DNA from: a virus
Length of the DNA stretch: 64,000 bases
Direction: 5' to 3' (one strand)
IMG/VR virus record: IMGVR_UViG_3300033182_000709
Span: 1 to 64,000 of that record
Below are positions 30,003 through 37,062 of this stretch, one piece after another; positions within the stretch are counted from its first letter, which is position 1, and each line of letters starts with the position of its first letter. The translations under genes were made by a program, and so were the position numbers. The notes under the pieces were generated by a model. That model was not told the DNA's origin. It did not search any database and worked only from the letters and a program-made list of their open reading frames with translations.

Positions 30003-30038
30003 ATGCCCAACCGTTTTCTGTAAAAAAACGGGGATTAT

Positions 30039-30110
30039 TCCGAAGTAGCTCAATGGTAGAGCGGGTGGCTGTTAACCACTAGGTTACTGGTTCAAGTCCA
30101 GTCTTCGGAG
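30039..30110 (+). tRNA. tRNA-Asn(GUU)
   Basis: Acceptor TCCGAAG/CTTCGGA, D-stem GCTC/GAGC, loop CTGTTAA (anticodon GTT), T-arm ACTGG-TTCAAGT-CCAGT. A CCGTTTT/AAAACGG hairpin (30011-30031) lies between it and the tmRNA coding piece, suggesting co-transcription and processing. Confidence 0.92.
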
Positions 30111-30133
30111 CTTTACTTTTATAGGAGTTTATT

Positions 30134-30532
30134 ATGTCAGAAAAAAAGAATAGTATCGGAACCATTGTATTTGGTTGGTGTTGTTTAATAGGTTTCTTTA
30201 TTGGTGGTATGTGGTTAGGAGATTACAGGGCAGATAGGAAAACTAAAGAACAAATAACTGAGATGTATGAGGAGCAATACAAAAAAGAATTAGATGCAGT
30301 CTATGAGCTACTGTCTGCTCAAGCATTTAGTATTAGGGCAAATATGAACTTGTCTTTAAAGACTAATCATTATCTTACACATGAGTTCCATGAAAAACTT
30401 TGTCCTGACTGTATAGAACATTACCAATATATAGTTGAAAAAATGCCACCTATGCCAGAAAGAGATCAGGTTTGGTTTGATTACTTTAATAAAACTTTAA
30501 CGGAAATTGCAGAGGAGATTGCAGATGAATAA
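30134..30532 (+). CDS. Single-pass membrane protein (132 aa)
   Basis: TATAGGAGTTTATT precedes the ATG. Membrane segment 'TIVFGWCCLIGFFIGGMWLG' (residues 9-28), then a helical domain with Cys pair 'CPDC'. Overlaps the next gene by 8 bases. No family recognised. Confidence 0.65.
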   Translation: MSEKKNSIGTIVFGWCCLIGFFIGGMWLGDYRADRKTKEQITEMYEEQYKKELDAVYELLSAQAFSIRANMNLSLKTNHYLTHEFHEKLCPDCIEHYQYIVEKMPPMPERDQVWFDYFNKTLTEIAEEIADE

Positions 30533-30947
30533 GTACATTATTATTTTAGTTGTTTTTATCTTGGGTTGTGTTGCATCTAGTGCTGTAGGTCAAGATAGAA
30601 CTTATAAAGATGATATTGAGCAAAGAAAGAAAGTTGCTGAACAGGTTAGAAAATATCGTCAAAAAACTATTGAATTTAAACAGGGACCATTCCCACCACC
30701 TAAGATTGAAAGAGGATATCAATATCTAAGACCTGAACTTCCTAGACCAGATTATTATAGGCACAGAGGTATCCATCCTAATGTTGGATATAGACCAGTG
30801 ATTACATGGCTACCACAAGGCACTATAATGGGTGTTGGTGGTTACGTTACTCCTGATAGAAGAAGAGTTATCATTGGTGGCAATTTTGGATTTTATGGGA
30901 TTCAGGGAGTAAATACATTTAATTTTAGAACTGGAGAATACCGATAA
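30525..30947 (+). CDS. Secreted protein with planctomycete-like beta motif (140 aa)
   Basis: Start at 30525. Signal peptide 'MNKYIIILVVFILGCVASSAVGQ'. The mature part has a Pro/Arg/Tyr-rich segment then 'VGYRPVITWLPQGTIMGVGGYVTPDRRRVIIGGNFGFYGIQGVNTFNF'. A motif of the type 'V..PVIT.LPEG..M...AVVS.DRRYVRI...P.FSGI..V.TFNF' is one I associate with secreted Planctomycete proteins; this supports a host hint but is from memory. Probably exported; function unknown. Confidence 0.65.
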   Translation: MNKYIIILVVFILGCVASSAVGQDRTYKDDIEQRKKVAEQVRKYRQKTIEFKQGPFPPPKIERGYQYLRPELPRPDYYRHRGIHPNVGYRPVITWLPQGTIMGVGGYVTPDRRRVIIGGNFGFYGIQGVNTFNFRTGEYR

Positions 30948-30948
30948 A

Positions 30949-31140
30949 ATGAATAACAGGATTGCTGAAAGGTTAAGAGCAAAAGGTATGAATGAAGAAG
31001 CGATGTATATTATGTCTCTTGAACAAATTAATAATGAACTAAAAAAAGAAAGAGATAGATATAAGGATATACTTGATGACATTAGGGCTTTTGGCTCATT
31101 AAGACCTAAAACGATTGAAGATATTCGGGATTTGAAGTAG
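30949..31140 (+). CDS. Small coiled-coil protein (63 aa)
   Basis: Follows the previous stop with one base between. Helical, coiled coil 'EQINNELKKERDRYKDILDDIRAF'. No family recognised. Confidence 0.55.
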   Translation: MNNRIAERLRAKGMNEEAMYIMSLEQINNELKKERDRYKDILDDIRAFGSLRPKTIEDIRDLK

Positions 31141-31148
31141 GATTTTGT

Positions 31149-31176
31149 TTGACATATACAATTGGTAATGTATAAT
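31149..31176 (+). promoter_or_regulatory. Sigma70-like promoter, 16-bp spacer
   Basis: TTGACA at 31149, TATAAT at 31171; spacer has GGTAATG in the place of CGATAATG. Confidence 0.8.
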
Positions 31177-31179
31177 TAA

Positions 31180-31209
31180 GGGGTAAGCTAATTTACCCCT
31201 TTCTTTTTA
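31180..31209 (+). terminator. Promoter-proximal terminator-like hairpin
   Basis: GGGGTAA-GCTAAT-TTACCCC then TTTCTTTTT, in the first 30 bases of the transcript and directly before the next Shine-Dalgarno. Possible attenuator. Confidence 0.6.
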
Positions 31210-31219
31210 GGACTAGGAA

Positions 31220-31513
31220 ATGAAAACAAAAACAGAACACAGAATGGAAAAAAGTCTTCACAAGATTGCTGAGAAGATTTGTTGGAACTTTGGAGATAAC
31301 TTCGGTTATGCTTTTCAAGGTGCTCCACTAACTATGTTTGTTTATGATTTTGACAAAGATACTTTTCATGAGAAAGAAGTATTGAAGATTAGATTGTGGC
31401 AAGATAAGTATCACATTTTTAAGAGATTGCCTACGGGTAATTATAAAACTCTTGGTTCTACTTCTGAAACTGATAAACTTTACTCTTTTATTAAGAAAGC
31501 TTGCAATGTTTAA
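31220..31513 (+). CDS. Hypothetical protein (97 aa)
   Basis: TAGGACTAGGAA precedes the ATG. Mixed helix then strands 'LTMFVYDFDKDTFHEKEVLKIRLWQDKYHIFKRL'. Overlaps the next gene by 8 bases. No family recognised. Confidence 0.6.
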   Translation: MKTKTEHRMEKSLHKIAEKICWNFGDNFGYAFQGAPLTMFVYDFDKDTFHEKEVLKIRLWQDKYHIFKRLPTGNYKTLGSTSETDKLYSFIKKACNV

Positions 31514-31847
31514 ACAAATCTCTATTGTTTGGGATCAACTTCCACTTCACATTCAAGAGTGGTATCGTGATTTGCCTGATGAAGATGTTGATTACATGGA
31601 TAATGTTATTTATCAAATAATGCAGGCACGACATGATGAAATCCTTGAGCAAGGTACAGATCTTGGATTTAGTGATGGTTATGATGAGGGATTTAAAGAA
31701 GGTAAGTTGGAAGGTGATTCAGATGGTTATGAAAGAGGACTTGAAGACTCGTCTGCACAAAGTTATAATGACGGTTATGATGATGGATTTGCTGATGGAT
31801 ATGCGGAGGGTGTCAAGTATGAAATGGAGAGGAAAAATGGTCATTGA
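31506..31847 (+). CDS. Gly-repeat acidic protein (113 aa)
   Basis: Start at 31506. Residues 50-105 consist of four-residue units with Gly and an aromatic: 'DLGFSDGYDEGFKEGKLEG' and 'DGYDDGFADGYAEG'. The period-4 Gly pattern resembles GxxxG repeats of some effector and yeast prion-like proteins. Overlaps the next gene by 11 bases. Confidence 0.6.
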   Translation: MFKQISIVWDQLPLHIQEWYRDLPDEDVDYMDNVIYQIMQARHDEILEQGTDLGFSDGYDEGFKEGKLEGDSDGYERGLEDSSAQSYNDGYDDGFADGYAEGVKYEMERKNGH

Positions 31848-32031
31848 TTATAAAAAAGTATTGCTTCAAAATGTTATGGACTGTTCTGGTATGGGACTTG
31901 ATAACCATGAAGAGATTATTAAACAAGCAATTGAATGGACTGTTGATGATTGCATGAACCATTTAAATAATGAACTAAAAGATTATATTGAAACAGAAGA
32001 GTTCTCAAAAAAGATGGAGAGAGTAATATGA
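31837..32031 (+). CDS. Small acidic protein (64 aa)
   Basis: ATG at 31837 behind GGAGAGG. Helical and acidic, no family recognised. ATGA overlap with the next gene. Confidence 0.6.
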   Translation: MVIDYKKVLLQNVMDCSGMGLDNHEEIIKQAIEWTVDDCMNHLNNELKDYIETEEFSKKMERVI

Positions 32032-32234
32032 CAGTAGATGAAGCTATTAAAGTACTTCAAGAAATCAAGGATAGAGGTCATGGAGACTTTGAATTAAGGG
32101 CATGGAATGATACTGGTTATTATTGTGAAGTAAGTATTGGTTCTGAATATTTGCAAAGGAAGCGTATCATTGAACCAATTGAAGATAAGGATATCAATAG
32201 TGAGAATTGTTTTGTAATGATTTATGAATGTTGA
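32028..32234 (+). CDS. Small phage protein (68 aa)
   Basis: Opening 'MTVDEAIKVLQEIKDRGHGDFELRAW' with a helix then strand is common to small phage proteins of unknown function ('L..lk..g.gd..v...d'). Ends just before copy B of the structured element. Confidence 0.6.
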   Translation: MTVDEAIKVLQEIKDRGHGDFELRAWNDTGYYCEVSIGSEYLQRKRIIEPIEDKDINSENCFVMIYEC

Positions 32235-32243
32235 GTTTTTTTG

Positions 32244-32305
32244 ATGGGGATTCGGGGTTTAACTTAGACTAGATCTAAATTCACAAACTAATCCCCACTT
32301 TTTTA
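32244..32305 (+). ncRNA. Three-copy bulged-hairpin element, copy B
   Basis: P1 TGGGGATT/AATCCCCA (32245-32252 with 32290-32297), linker CGGG, P2 GTTT/AAAC (32257-32260 with 32285-32288), P3 AACTTAG/CTAAATT with loop ACTAGAT, unpaired CAC. A T-run follows, so it could double as a terminator here. Confidence 0.7.
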
Positions 32306-32329
32306 CTTTTTTTAGAAGGATTGACGCAT

Positions 32330-33448
32330 ATGTCAACAATGTTAATTCCAGTTTTAATAGCTAAGTGTTTTACAGATGTAAAAGATGCTTATACTATGGA
32401 TTTTGGTGCTAAAGGAATTACCATTAGAACATGGAGATATGGTAAGAGCATTAGTGTAGATAGAGTTAATGGAACTGATTTATCGACTATGCTTAGTATT
32501 CTAAAGAGCTTGCCATCAGGAGCAGTACTTGTAGTTGAGGATGCACATCTAGGTATTCCAAGAGCAGGTAGATTATCTTTAGCCCAATACTATGAAGCAG
32601 AAGAACTAATTACTATTTATCAAACAGCAGAAGAACTCGGTATTCATCTTCGATTAATTTCTCAAGTAGTTACTCCTAAAGGTAGAGCTATGATGGGGGT
32701 AGAGAGTGACAAGTCAGATGAAATTGATACCATGGCTATTGGTGAATACTTGAAAAAAGTCCCAAATGCTTTTCAATCTCTAAAAAAACCACGATATAAT
32801 TTTGAATACTCACCTAAAGATCTGAGTTATTTTGAGATAAAAAGAGATATTGATGAAGAACTAAATTTTATGAGGGCTTTTCATCATGAACATGAGGATG
32901 ATAAGTGTAGTGAATTTGTTGAAAATAATTTATTAGAAATTGCAAGGCAAATGTCACCAGAAGCAAGATATTTTTTCAATATTCATTTAGATGCTATAGA
33001 ATCTAATTGGGATATTAGTATAAATAAAAGTTTTAGATACAGTAAAAGATCTAAACTTAGAGAAGGTCAGATTCACGACGACTATTGGCCTGATAAGCAA
33101 TTTTTCTCTTTGATGAGTATTTGGTTGAAAATGGATGGTGGACCAAGACTACACCCACACACTAAAAGACTACCCGGAATGGATAATGTATTTCAATATC
33201 TGATAACTACTGGACCATTTCATTTGAGAGGTGGTGTGGCAAGAAGTAATATGTATCATCACAAATTTAAACATGTGATTGCTACAAAGATTGGTAAAGT
33301 AAAAGGTCAACCAAAGAAAAGATATTCATATAGTAAAGACGATTGGAAGACCCATCAACTTACCATGAAAGAATGCAAGGTGGCAATGAGAAATACTTTA
33401 CAAGCTATGAAAAGAGTTGTTGTATCTAAGTTCAACTTGGATTATTAA
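32330..33448 (+). CDS. RuvC/RNase H-like domain protein (372 aa)
   Basis: Start at 32330 behind AGAAGGA. The first 150 residues have the order of an RNase H-like resolvase: an Asp-containing first strand 'AYTMDFGAKGITIRTW', 'AVLVVEDAHLGIPRAG' with Glu-Asp after a hydrophobic strand, 'LRLISQVVTPKGRAMMG' and 'KSDEIDTMAIGEYL', like the K-x-D-E-x-D-A helix of RuvC. The C-terminal 200 residues are basic and unassigned. A Holliday-junction-type nuclease is my best guess; not proven. Confidence 0.5.
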   Translation: MSTMLIPVLIAKCFTDVKDAYTMDFGAKGITIRTWRYGKSISVDRVNGTDLSTMLSILKSLPSGAVLVVEDAHLGIPRAGRLSLAQYYEAEELITIYQTAEELGIHLRLISQVVTPKGRAMMGVESDKSDEIDTMAIGEYLKKVPNAFQSLKKPRYNFEYSPKDLSYFEIKRDIDEELNFMRAFHHEHEDDKCSEFVENNLLEIARQMSPEARYFFNIHLDAIESNWDISINKSFRYSKRSKLREGQIHDDYWPDKQFFSLMSIWLKMDGGPRLHPHTKRLPGMDNVFQYLITTGPFHLRGGVARSNMYHHKFKHVIATKIGKVKGQPKKRYSYSKDDWKTHQLTMKECKVAMRNTLQAMKRVVVSKFNLDY

Positions 33449-33453
33449 AATAG

Positions 33454-33510
33454 ATTGGGGTTCAACGTCAAACTTAGACTAGATCTAAATTCACGGACTA
33501 ACCCCAACTT
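33454..33510 (+). ncRNA. Three-copy bulged-hairpin element, copy C
   Basis: P1 TTGGGGTT/AACCCCAA (33455-33462 with 33500-33507), linker CAAC, P2 GTC/GAC (33467-33469 with 33496-33498), P3 AACTTAG/CTAAATT with loop ACTAGAT, unpaired CAC. Ends two bases before the tRNA at 33513, as copy A does. Confidence 0.7.
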
Positions 33511-33512
33511 AT

Positions 33513-33597
33513 GGCATGATGGTGGAATTGGCAGACACTCAGGATTTAAAATCCTGTGCTCATTTAGAGCGTGCGGGTTCAAGTCCCGCTCATGCTA
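33513..33597 (+). tRNA. tRNA-Leu(UAA)
   Basis: Class II. Acceptor GGCATGA/TCATGCT, anticodon stem CAGGA/TCCTG with loop TTTAAAA (anticodon TAA), variable arm GCTC/GAGC, T-arm GCGGG-TTCAAGT-CCCGC. Confidence 0.92.
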
Positions 33598-33642
33598 CTT
33601 AGGTGTATAAAATGATATTTAACCTTGGAGTTATATATCAAA

Positions 33643-33948
33643 ATGAAAGAAAAAATAATATTTATAACATGCTGTATAATTATAGTCTTAGTGGCAGCAG
33701 TTGATATTTATTGGTTAATTAAAAACTCAGAAGTGATTCTTGAGTACGAAAAGAATCCTATGGGGACTTGGTTAATTAATAGAGATAATGGTTCTGTTGC
33801 TCTCTTTACAAGTCTAAAGATGCTTGGGACTTTTATAGTTATTACAACTTTATCTGTATTGTATAAATTACATGCCATTAAAACAATAATAGTGGCAGGT
33901 ATTTTAGCATTAGCACAACTCTTACTATTATGTGTGCTATTATGGTAA
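33643..33948 (+). CDS. Membrane protein, three segments (101 aa)
   Basis: Hydrophobic segments at about 4-26, 59-79 and 81-101 (IIFITCCIIIVLVAAVDIYW, LKMLGTFIVITTLSVLY, IIVAGILALAQLLLLCVLL). No family recognised. Overlaps the next gene by 7 bases. Confidence 0.6.
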   Translation: MKEKIIFITCCIIIVLVAAVDIYWLIKNSEVILEYEKNPMGTWLINRDNGSVALFTSLKMLGTFIVITTLSVLYKLHAIKTIIVAGILALAQLLLLCVLLW

Positions 33949-34256
33949 AGTTTCTTTTACTAGCGATGTCTTTAGTAAACACTTCTTTACTAGATGATAG
34001 AATAGTTGAGATGCAACCGTTACAGTGGAAGGAATATGAAAAGAAAGCTTACCCTACAACATTAAGACAGTTTATCTTTCCTATTCCAAAACCAAAACCA
34101 TTTAATAAACCAGACCCACTTCCACCATATTATCCCATGTCTGATTATACAATGAGGTGGATAAAGGAAAAGCAGGCATGTATAGATGCCTTTTATTTAA
34201 CCACACCACAATATTACATGACACCATTTATAACAAGGGAACACACACGGGAATGA
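33942..34256 (+). CDS. Secreted or anchored small protein (104 aa)
   Basis: Start at 33942. Signal-like 'MVKFLLLAMSLVNTSLL', then Pro/Lys-rich 'FPIPKPKPFNKPDPLPPYYP'. No family recognised. ATGA overlap with the next gene. Confidence 0.55.
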   Translation: MVKFLLLAMSLVNTSLLDDRIVEMQPLQWKEYEKKAYPTTLRQFIFPIPKPKPFNKPDPLPPYYPMSDYTMRWIKEKQACIDAFYLTTPQYYMTPFITREHTRE

Positions 34257-34483
34257 TTTATAAAAAATACGAAATAACTAAGCAAAAGGATGTATTTACA
34301 GGTAAAGGATTTCTTTATGTAGTTCATAGTCCAAATAAGGATGATTATTATCATCATGCTAAGAGTTTACAAACATGTAAAAAATGGATTGATGAGAATG
34401 ATTTTCCTGTTAGACCATTAACTCCAGCAAGAAAAGCTAAGTTAGAGAAGGAAAAAAGGAGAAAAAGAGCTAAGAAAAGGTAG
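34253..34483 (+). CDS. Basic small protein (76 aa)
   Basis: ATGA start. Strand-rich first half and strongly basic tail (KAKLEKEKRRKRAKKR), suggesting nucleic-acid binding. No family recognised. Confidence 0.6.
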   Translation: MIYKKYEITKQKDVFTGKGFLYVVHSPNKDDYYHHAKSLQTCKKWIDENDFPVRPLTPARKAKLEKEKRRKRAKKR

Positions 34484-34580
34484 AACTATCCCTGTATTGA
34501 CCTATAAATATTTAATTCCAGTGGCGAAAACAGTGTATATACTTATAGACTGTTTCTTTATTTAACCTCTGGAGGTTCCA

Positions 34581-35033
34581 ATGAGACATACCAAAATGGT
34601 ATATGGGAACTGTTTATTAGGAGGGATGTACTTATGTTTAAGGGGAAAAGCTAAAAAAGTTGGTCTAGTTTCTTCACATGTATGGTATGTGCCTGCACAT
34701 GTCGTAGTTGAAACAAAGAACCATAACATTCTTCATTTTAAATATGCAATGGAACAGAACCCATTGTACTTTAAAGGCTCCTTTGAAGGTGTCAAGTCAA
34801 GTGAGATATTTGATTATCTTGAACGAGAAAAGCGGAAGATCGTAGCAGTTATGAATCCGTTTACTTTTCTTTTACTTGGTTTGTTTTGTTTCGCCTTCTT
34901 ACTAATCCCATGGATTATGTATTGGCCTTGTGAAGTTTTATTATGGAGAATCCCCAATGATATCTTTAATCTGGTTAAAAGATCTATTACTAGATTGGCT
35001 TTTAATCTTTTTAGCAATCGCGATAGGTCTTAA
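34581..35033 (+). CDS. Membrane protein (150 aa)
   Basis: TCTGGAGGTTCCA precedes the ATG. A soluble beta-rich first half, then a membrane segment (FTFLLLGLFCFAFLLIPWIMYW). The gene for the desaturase starts inside its last 77 bases. Might partner the desaturase; unknown. Confidence 0.6.
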   Translation: MRHTKMVYGNCLLGGMYLCLRGKAKKVGLVSSHVWYVPAHVVVETKNHNILHFKYAMEQNPLYFKGSFEGVKSSEIFDYLEREKRKIVAVMNPFTFLLLGLFCFAFLLIPWIMYWPCEVLLWRIPNDIFNLVKRSITRLAFNLFSNRDRS

Positions 35034-35703
35034 TTTCTGGTATCTTATTCCTGTTTCAATTTTTATTATAGGTAATCGTCAACATGCGTTGGCGATTTTA
35101 GGTCATGATGCAACACATAAATTGGTTAGTAAAAACAATAATATTAATTATTTGCTTGGCAACTTCCTATGCTATACCCCTCTTGGACTTCCATGGGAAG
35201 GCTATCGTAAATTTCATATGTCTCACCATCGTTGGTTGGGTACGGTTCAAGACCCTGAGCTTGAACGTAAGATAGCATCAGGTATGGTTGTTAAAAATGC
35301 AACTAAAAAGAATATTATAATCCAGTTCATCAAAGATCTACTTGGTTTAAATGTCTTTAACTTGAAAAAATTTCAAATCAAAGGCACAAAAATTGATGAA
35401 GCTTGGATTGAATTTACTCACATATTTATTATTTTAAGTGGCCTTATTGATTGGAGAATACCATTAATGTGGTATATCTCTATGGGTACAAGTTTATTGG
35501 CATGTTCAAGATTAAGAATATGGCATGAACATGTTGGTACAGATAAAACTCATATGATTAAAGCAACTTGGTGGCAGAGATTATTATTCCTACCACATTA
35601 TGCAGAGTATCATCATGAGCATCATGAGAAACCAAATGTTCCTTATAATAAACTAAAAGATATTGCGACTGGACCCCGCAAGAAAGTTTCTGAAATCCAT
35701 TAA
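34957..35703 (+). CDS. Fatty acid desaturase family protein
   Basis: 248 residues with the membrane desaturase histidine boxes: 'GHDATH' (about 46-51), 'HMSHH' (about 84-88) and 'HHEHH' (about 227-231), plus 'WHEH'. Several membrane segments surround them. The family uses a di-iron centre to desaturate or hydroxylate acyl chains or carotenoids. Start at 34957 behind GGAGA. An auxiliary metabolic gene that could alter host membrane lipids. Length is short but complete for the family. Confidence 0.85.
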   Translation: MISLIWLKDLLLDWLLIFLAIAIGLNFWYLIPVSIFIIGNRQHALAILGHDATHKLVSKNNNINYLLGNFLCYTPLGLPWEGYRKFHMSHHRWLGTVQDPELERKIASGMVVKNATKKNIIIQFIKDLLGLNVFNLKKFQIKGTKIDEAWIEFTHIFIILSGLIDWRIPLMWYISMGTSLLACSRLRIWHEHVGTDKTHMIKATWWQRLLFLPHYAEYHHEHHEKPNVPYNKLKDIATGPRKKVSEIH

Positions 35704-35712
35704 AGATTTTAG

Positions 35713-35758
35713 TTGACAAGGGCCGATTGAGTATTATAATCAAGATACAATTTCGGCC
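35713..35758 (+). promoter_or_regulatory. Promoter spanned by an inverted repeat
   Basis: TTGACA at 35713 and TATAAT at 35735 (16-bp spacer). AAGGGCCGA (35719-35727) and TCGGCCCTT (about 35753-35761) are exact inverted repeats flanking the -10. Confidence 0.75.
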
Positions 35759-35777
35759 CTTACTTATAGGACTTCTT

Positions 35778-36293
35778 ATGAACATCTTCGTATTGGATAA
35801 AGACCCCGTTAAAGCTGCCCAGATGCATTGTGACAAGCATTGTGTCAAAATGGTATTGGAACTCTATCAACAACTTGGAAGTGCGTTACGTCGCCATGGA
35901 GCAACTGATAGCATGATGCCAAAGACACAGAAGGGAACTCCACTTAAAGGGGGTTATCATAATCACCCATGCACCCGTTGGGTTGGCGATAGCAGAGCAA
36001 ACTTTGAGTGGGCATGTAAACATGCTATTGCTTTAGCAGAAGAATATACTTATCGTTATGGTAAGCGTCATTCATGTTTAAATGGAATTTTGCAAATGAA
36101 GGACTTGACAAACGTCATTCCTCATGGTAAAATGACACCATTCGCACAAGCGATGCCAGATGAATACAAGCATGAAGATGCGGTAGTTGCTTACAAGCAG
36201 TATTACTGGTATGATAAGAGAGAAAACATTTCTATGACTTGGAAGTGTGACCGTAAACCATCGTGGTTTATGGCAAACGAAGTTTTTGCTTGA
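35778..36293 (+). CDS. Conserved phage protein, 'HCDKH' family (171 aa)
   Basis: Start at 35778. The opening 'MNIFVLDKDPVKAAQMHCDKHCVKMVLE' is a widespread phage signature (IFVLD.DP..AA..HCDKH..KM). 'GGYHNHPCTRWVG' and 'KPSWF' complete it. Conserved His/Cys/Asp suggest a metal or nucleotide enzyme; the family has no established role that I can name. Confidence 0.75.
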   Translation: MNIFVLDKDPVKAAQMHCDKHCVKMVLELYQQLGSALRRHGATDSMMPKTQKGTPLKGGYHNHPCTRWVGDSRANFEWACKHAIALAEEYTYRYGKRHSCLNGILQMKDLTNVIPHGKMTPFAQAMPDEYKHEDAVVAYKQYYWYDKRENISMTWKCDRKPSWFMANEVFA

Positions 36294-36303
36294 AAGGATG
36301 ATT

Positions 36304-36399
36304 ATGGGATTTATTGAATTGGTTGTTACTTTTAGTGTTGTGTTTGGTGTTGCTGGTTTGGCAGCATTTATTAGTTCTTTTTTTATCTTGAGGAAGTAG
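36304..36399 (+). CDS. Membrane peptide (31 aa)
   Basis: AAAGGATGATT precedes the ATG. One membrane segment (FIELVVTFSVVFGVAGLAAF). Confidence 0.55.
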   Translation: MGFIELVVTFSVVFGVAGLAAFISSFFILRK

Positions 36400-36400
36400 A

Positions 36401-36640
36401 ATGGCTAAATATTCTAACAAAAAGCGTCATGAAACTGGTAGGCAGATTACCACTGAAACTTGGTTTGGTAGTCATGCGTCAATGGTAGTAGACCATACGG
36501 AGTTTGGTTTGGAACTTAATAATAATGAGGTGCTATTGAAGGATGATACGCATTATTACGTTACTACGAAAGATAGATTGGATACTGGTATCTCTGACCC
36601 AAATCGTTACGCAAACTCCAAGGCCACTTATGTACCGTGA
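36401..36640 (+). CDS. Hypothetical protein (79 aa)
   Basis: TTGAGGAAGTAGA precedes the ATG. Strand-rich, polar. Overlaps the next gene by 11 bases. No family recognised. Confidence 0.6.
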   Translation: MAKYSNKKRHETGRQITTETWFGSHASMVVDHTEFGLELNNNEVLLKDDTHYYVTTKDRLDTGISDPNRYANSKATYVP

Positions 36641-36779
36641 AAGTTATCCTGCTGAACAAGATTTTTGTGATCTATGTGGTTGTAGCGGTAATACTTATTT
36701 AGTTGAAGACGAAGGTCTTAGAGTTTGTCAAAGTTGTTTAGAAGTTTCTTTTTTTGAGGATTTACCTAATGAAGAATGA
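36630..36779 (+). CDS. Zinc-ribbon peptide (49 aa)
   Basis: Start at 36630. 'DFCDLCGCSGNTYLVEDEGLRVCQSCLE' has two CxxC knuckles 18 residues apart, a complete zinc ribbon. Overlaps both neighbours. Confidence 0.65.
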   Translation: MYRESYPAEQDFCDLCGCSGNTYLVEDEGLRVCQSCLEVSFFEDLPNEE

Positions 36780-37062
36780 TATTTTGAAGAAAGTTTATTC
36801 TATTATTCCACCTGATTCTCTGCACTACATTGAAGGAGAAGATCATCGGACTCTTTTATCTGAAGAGGAAGTTGAGGTGGTTGTTGAGTATTGTGTTGAA
36901 AATGATATGGATGATATGGACAAATATATTCTCCCTATTATTCGTAAGTTGGAACTTGCTAGAGTTGCCAGTATCACCAGCGAAAGATTTTTCAAAGGCG
37001 AATTAGATATTCTTGAACTAAACGAAAACGGCGATATTATTTGGAGTCCTAAAGATGCCTAA
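36769..37062 (+). CDS. Acidic protein (97 aa)
   Basis: Start at 36769. Helical acidic 'EEEVEVVVEYCVENDMDDMDKYILPIIRKLE'. Overlaps the next gene by 8 bases. No family recognised. Confidence 0.6.
   Translation: MKNDILKKVYSIIPPDSLHYIEGEDHRTLLSEEEVEVVVEYCVENDMDDMDKYILPIIRKLELARVASITSERFFKGELDILELNENGDIIWSPKDA

Noticed and set aside
29868-30035. tmRNA taken as a truncated one-piece gene
   Set aside because: No T-arm follows the tag, but an exact acceptor partner, G3-U70 and H2 strands exist upstream, so a permuted gene explains it better.
28614-33510. The three-copy element as a hammerhead, twister or glutamine riboswitch
   Set aside because: None of the conserved cores of these classes is present in the conserved CTAAATTCAC or loop.
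36543-36630. Upstream extension of the zinc-ribbon peptide
   Set aside because: It would overlap most of the gene before it; the ATG at 36630 gives a compact ribbon.
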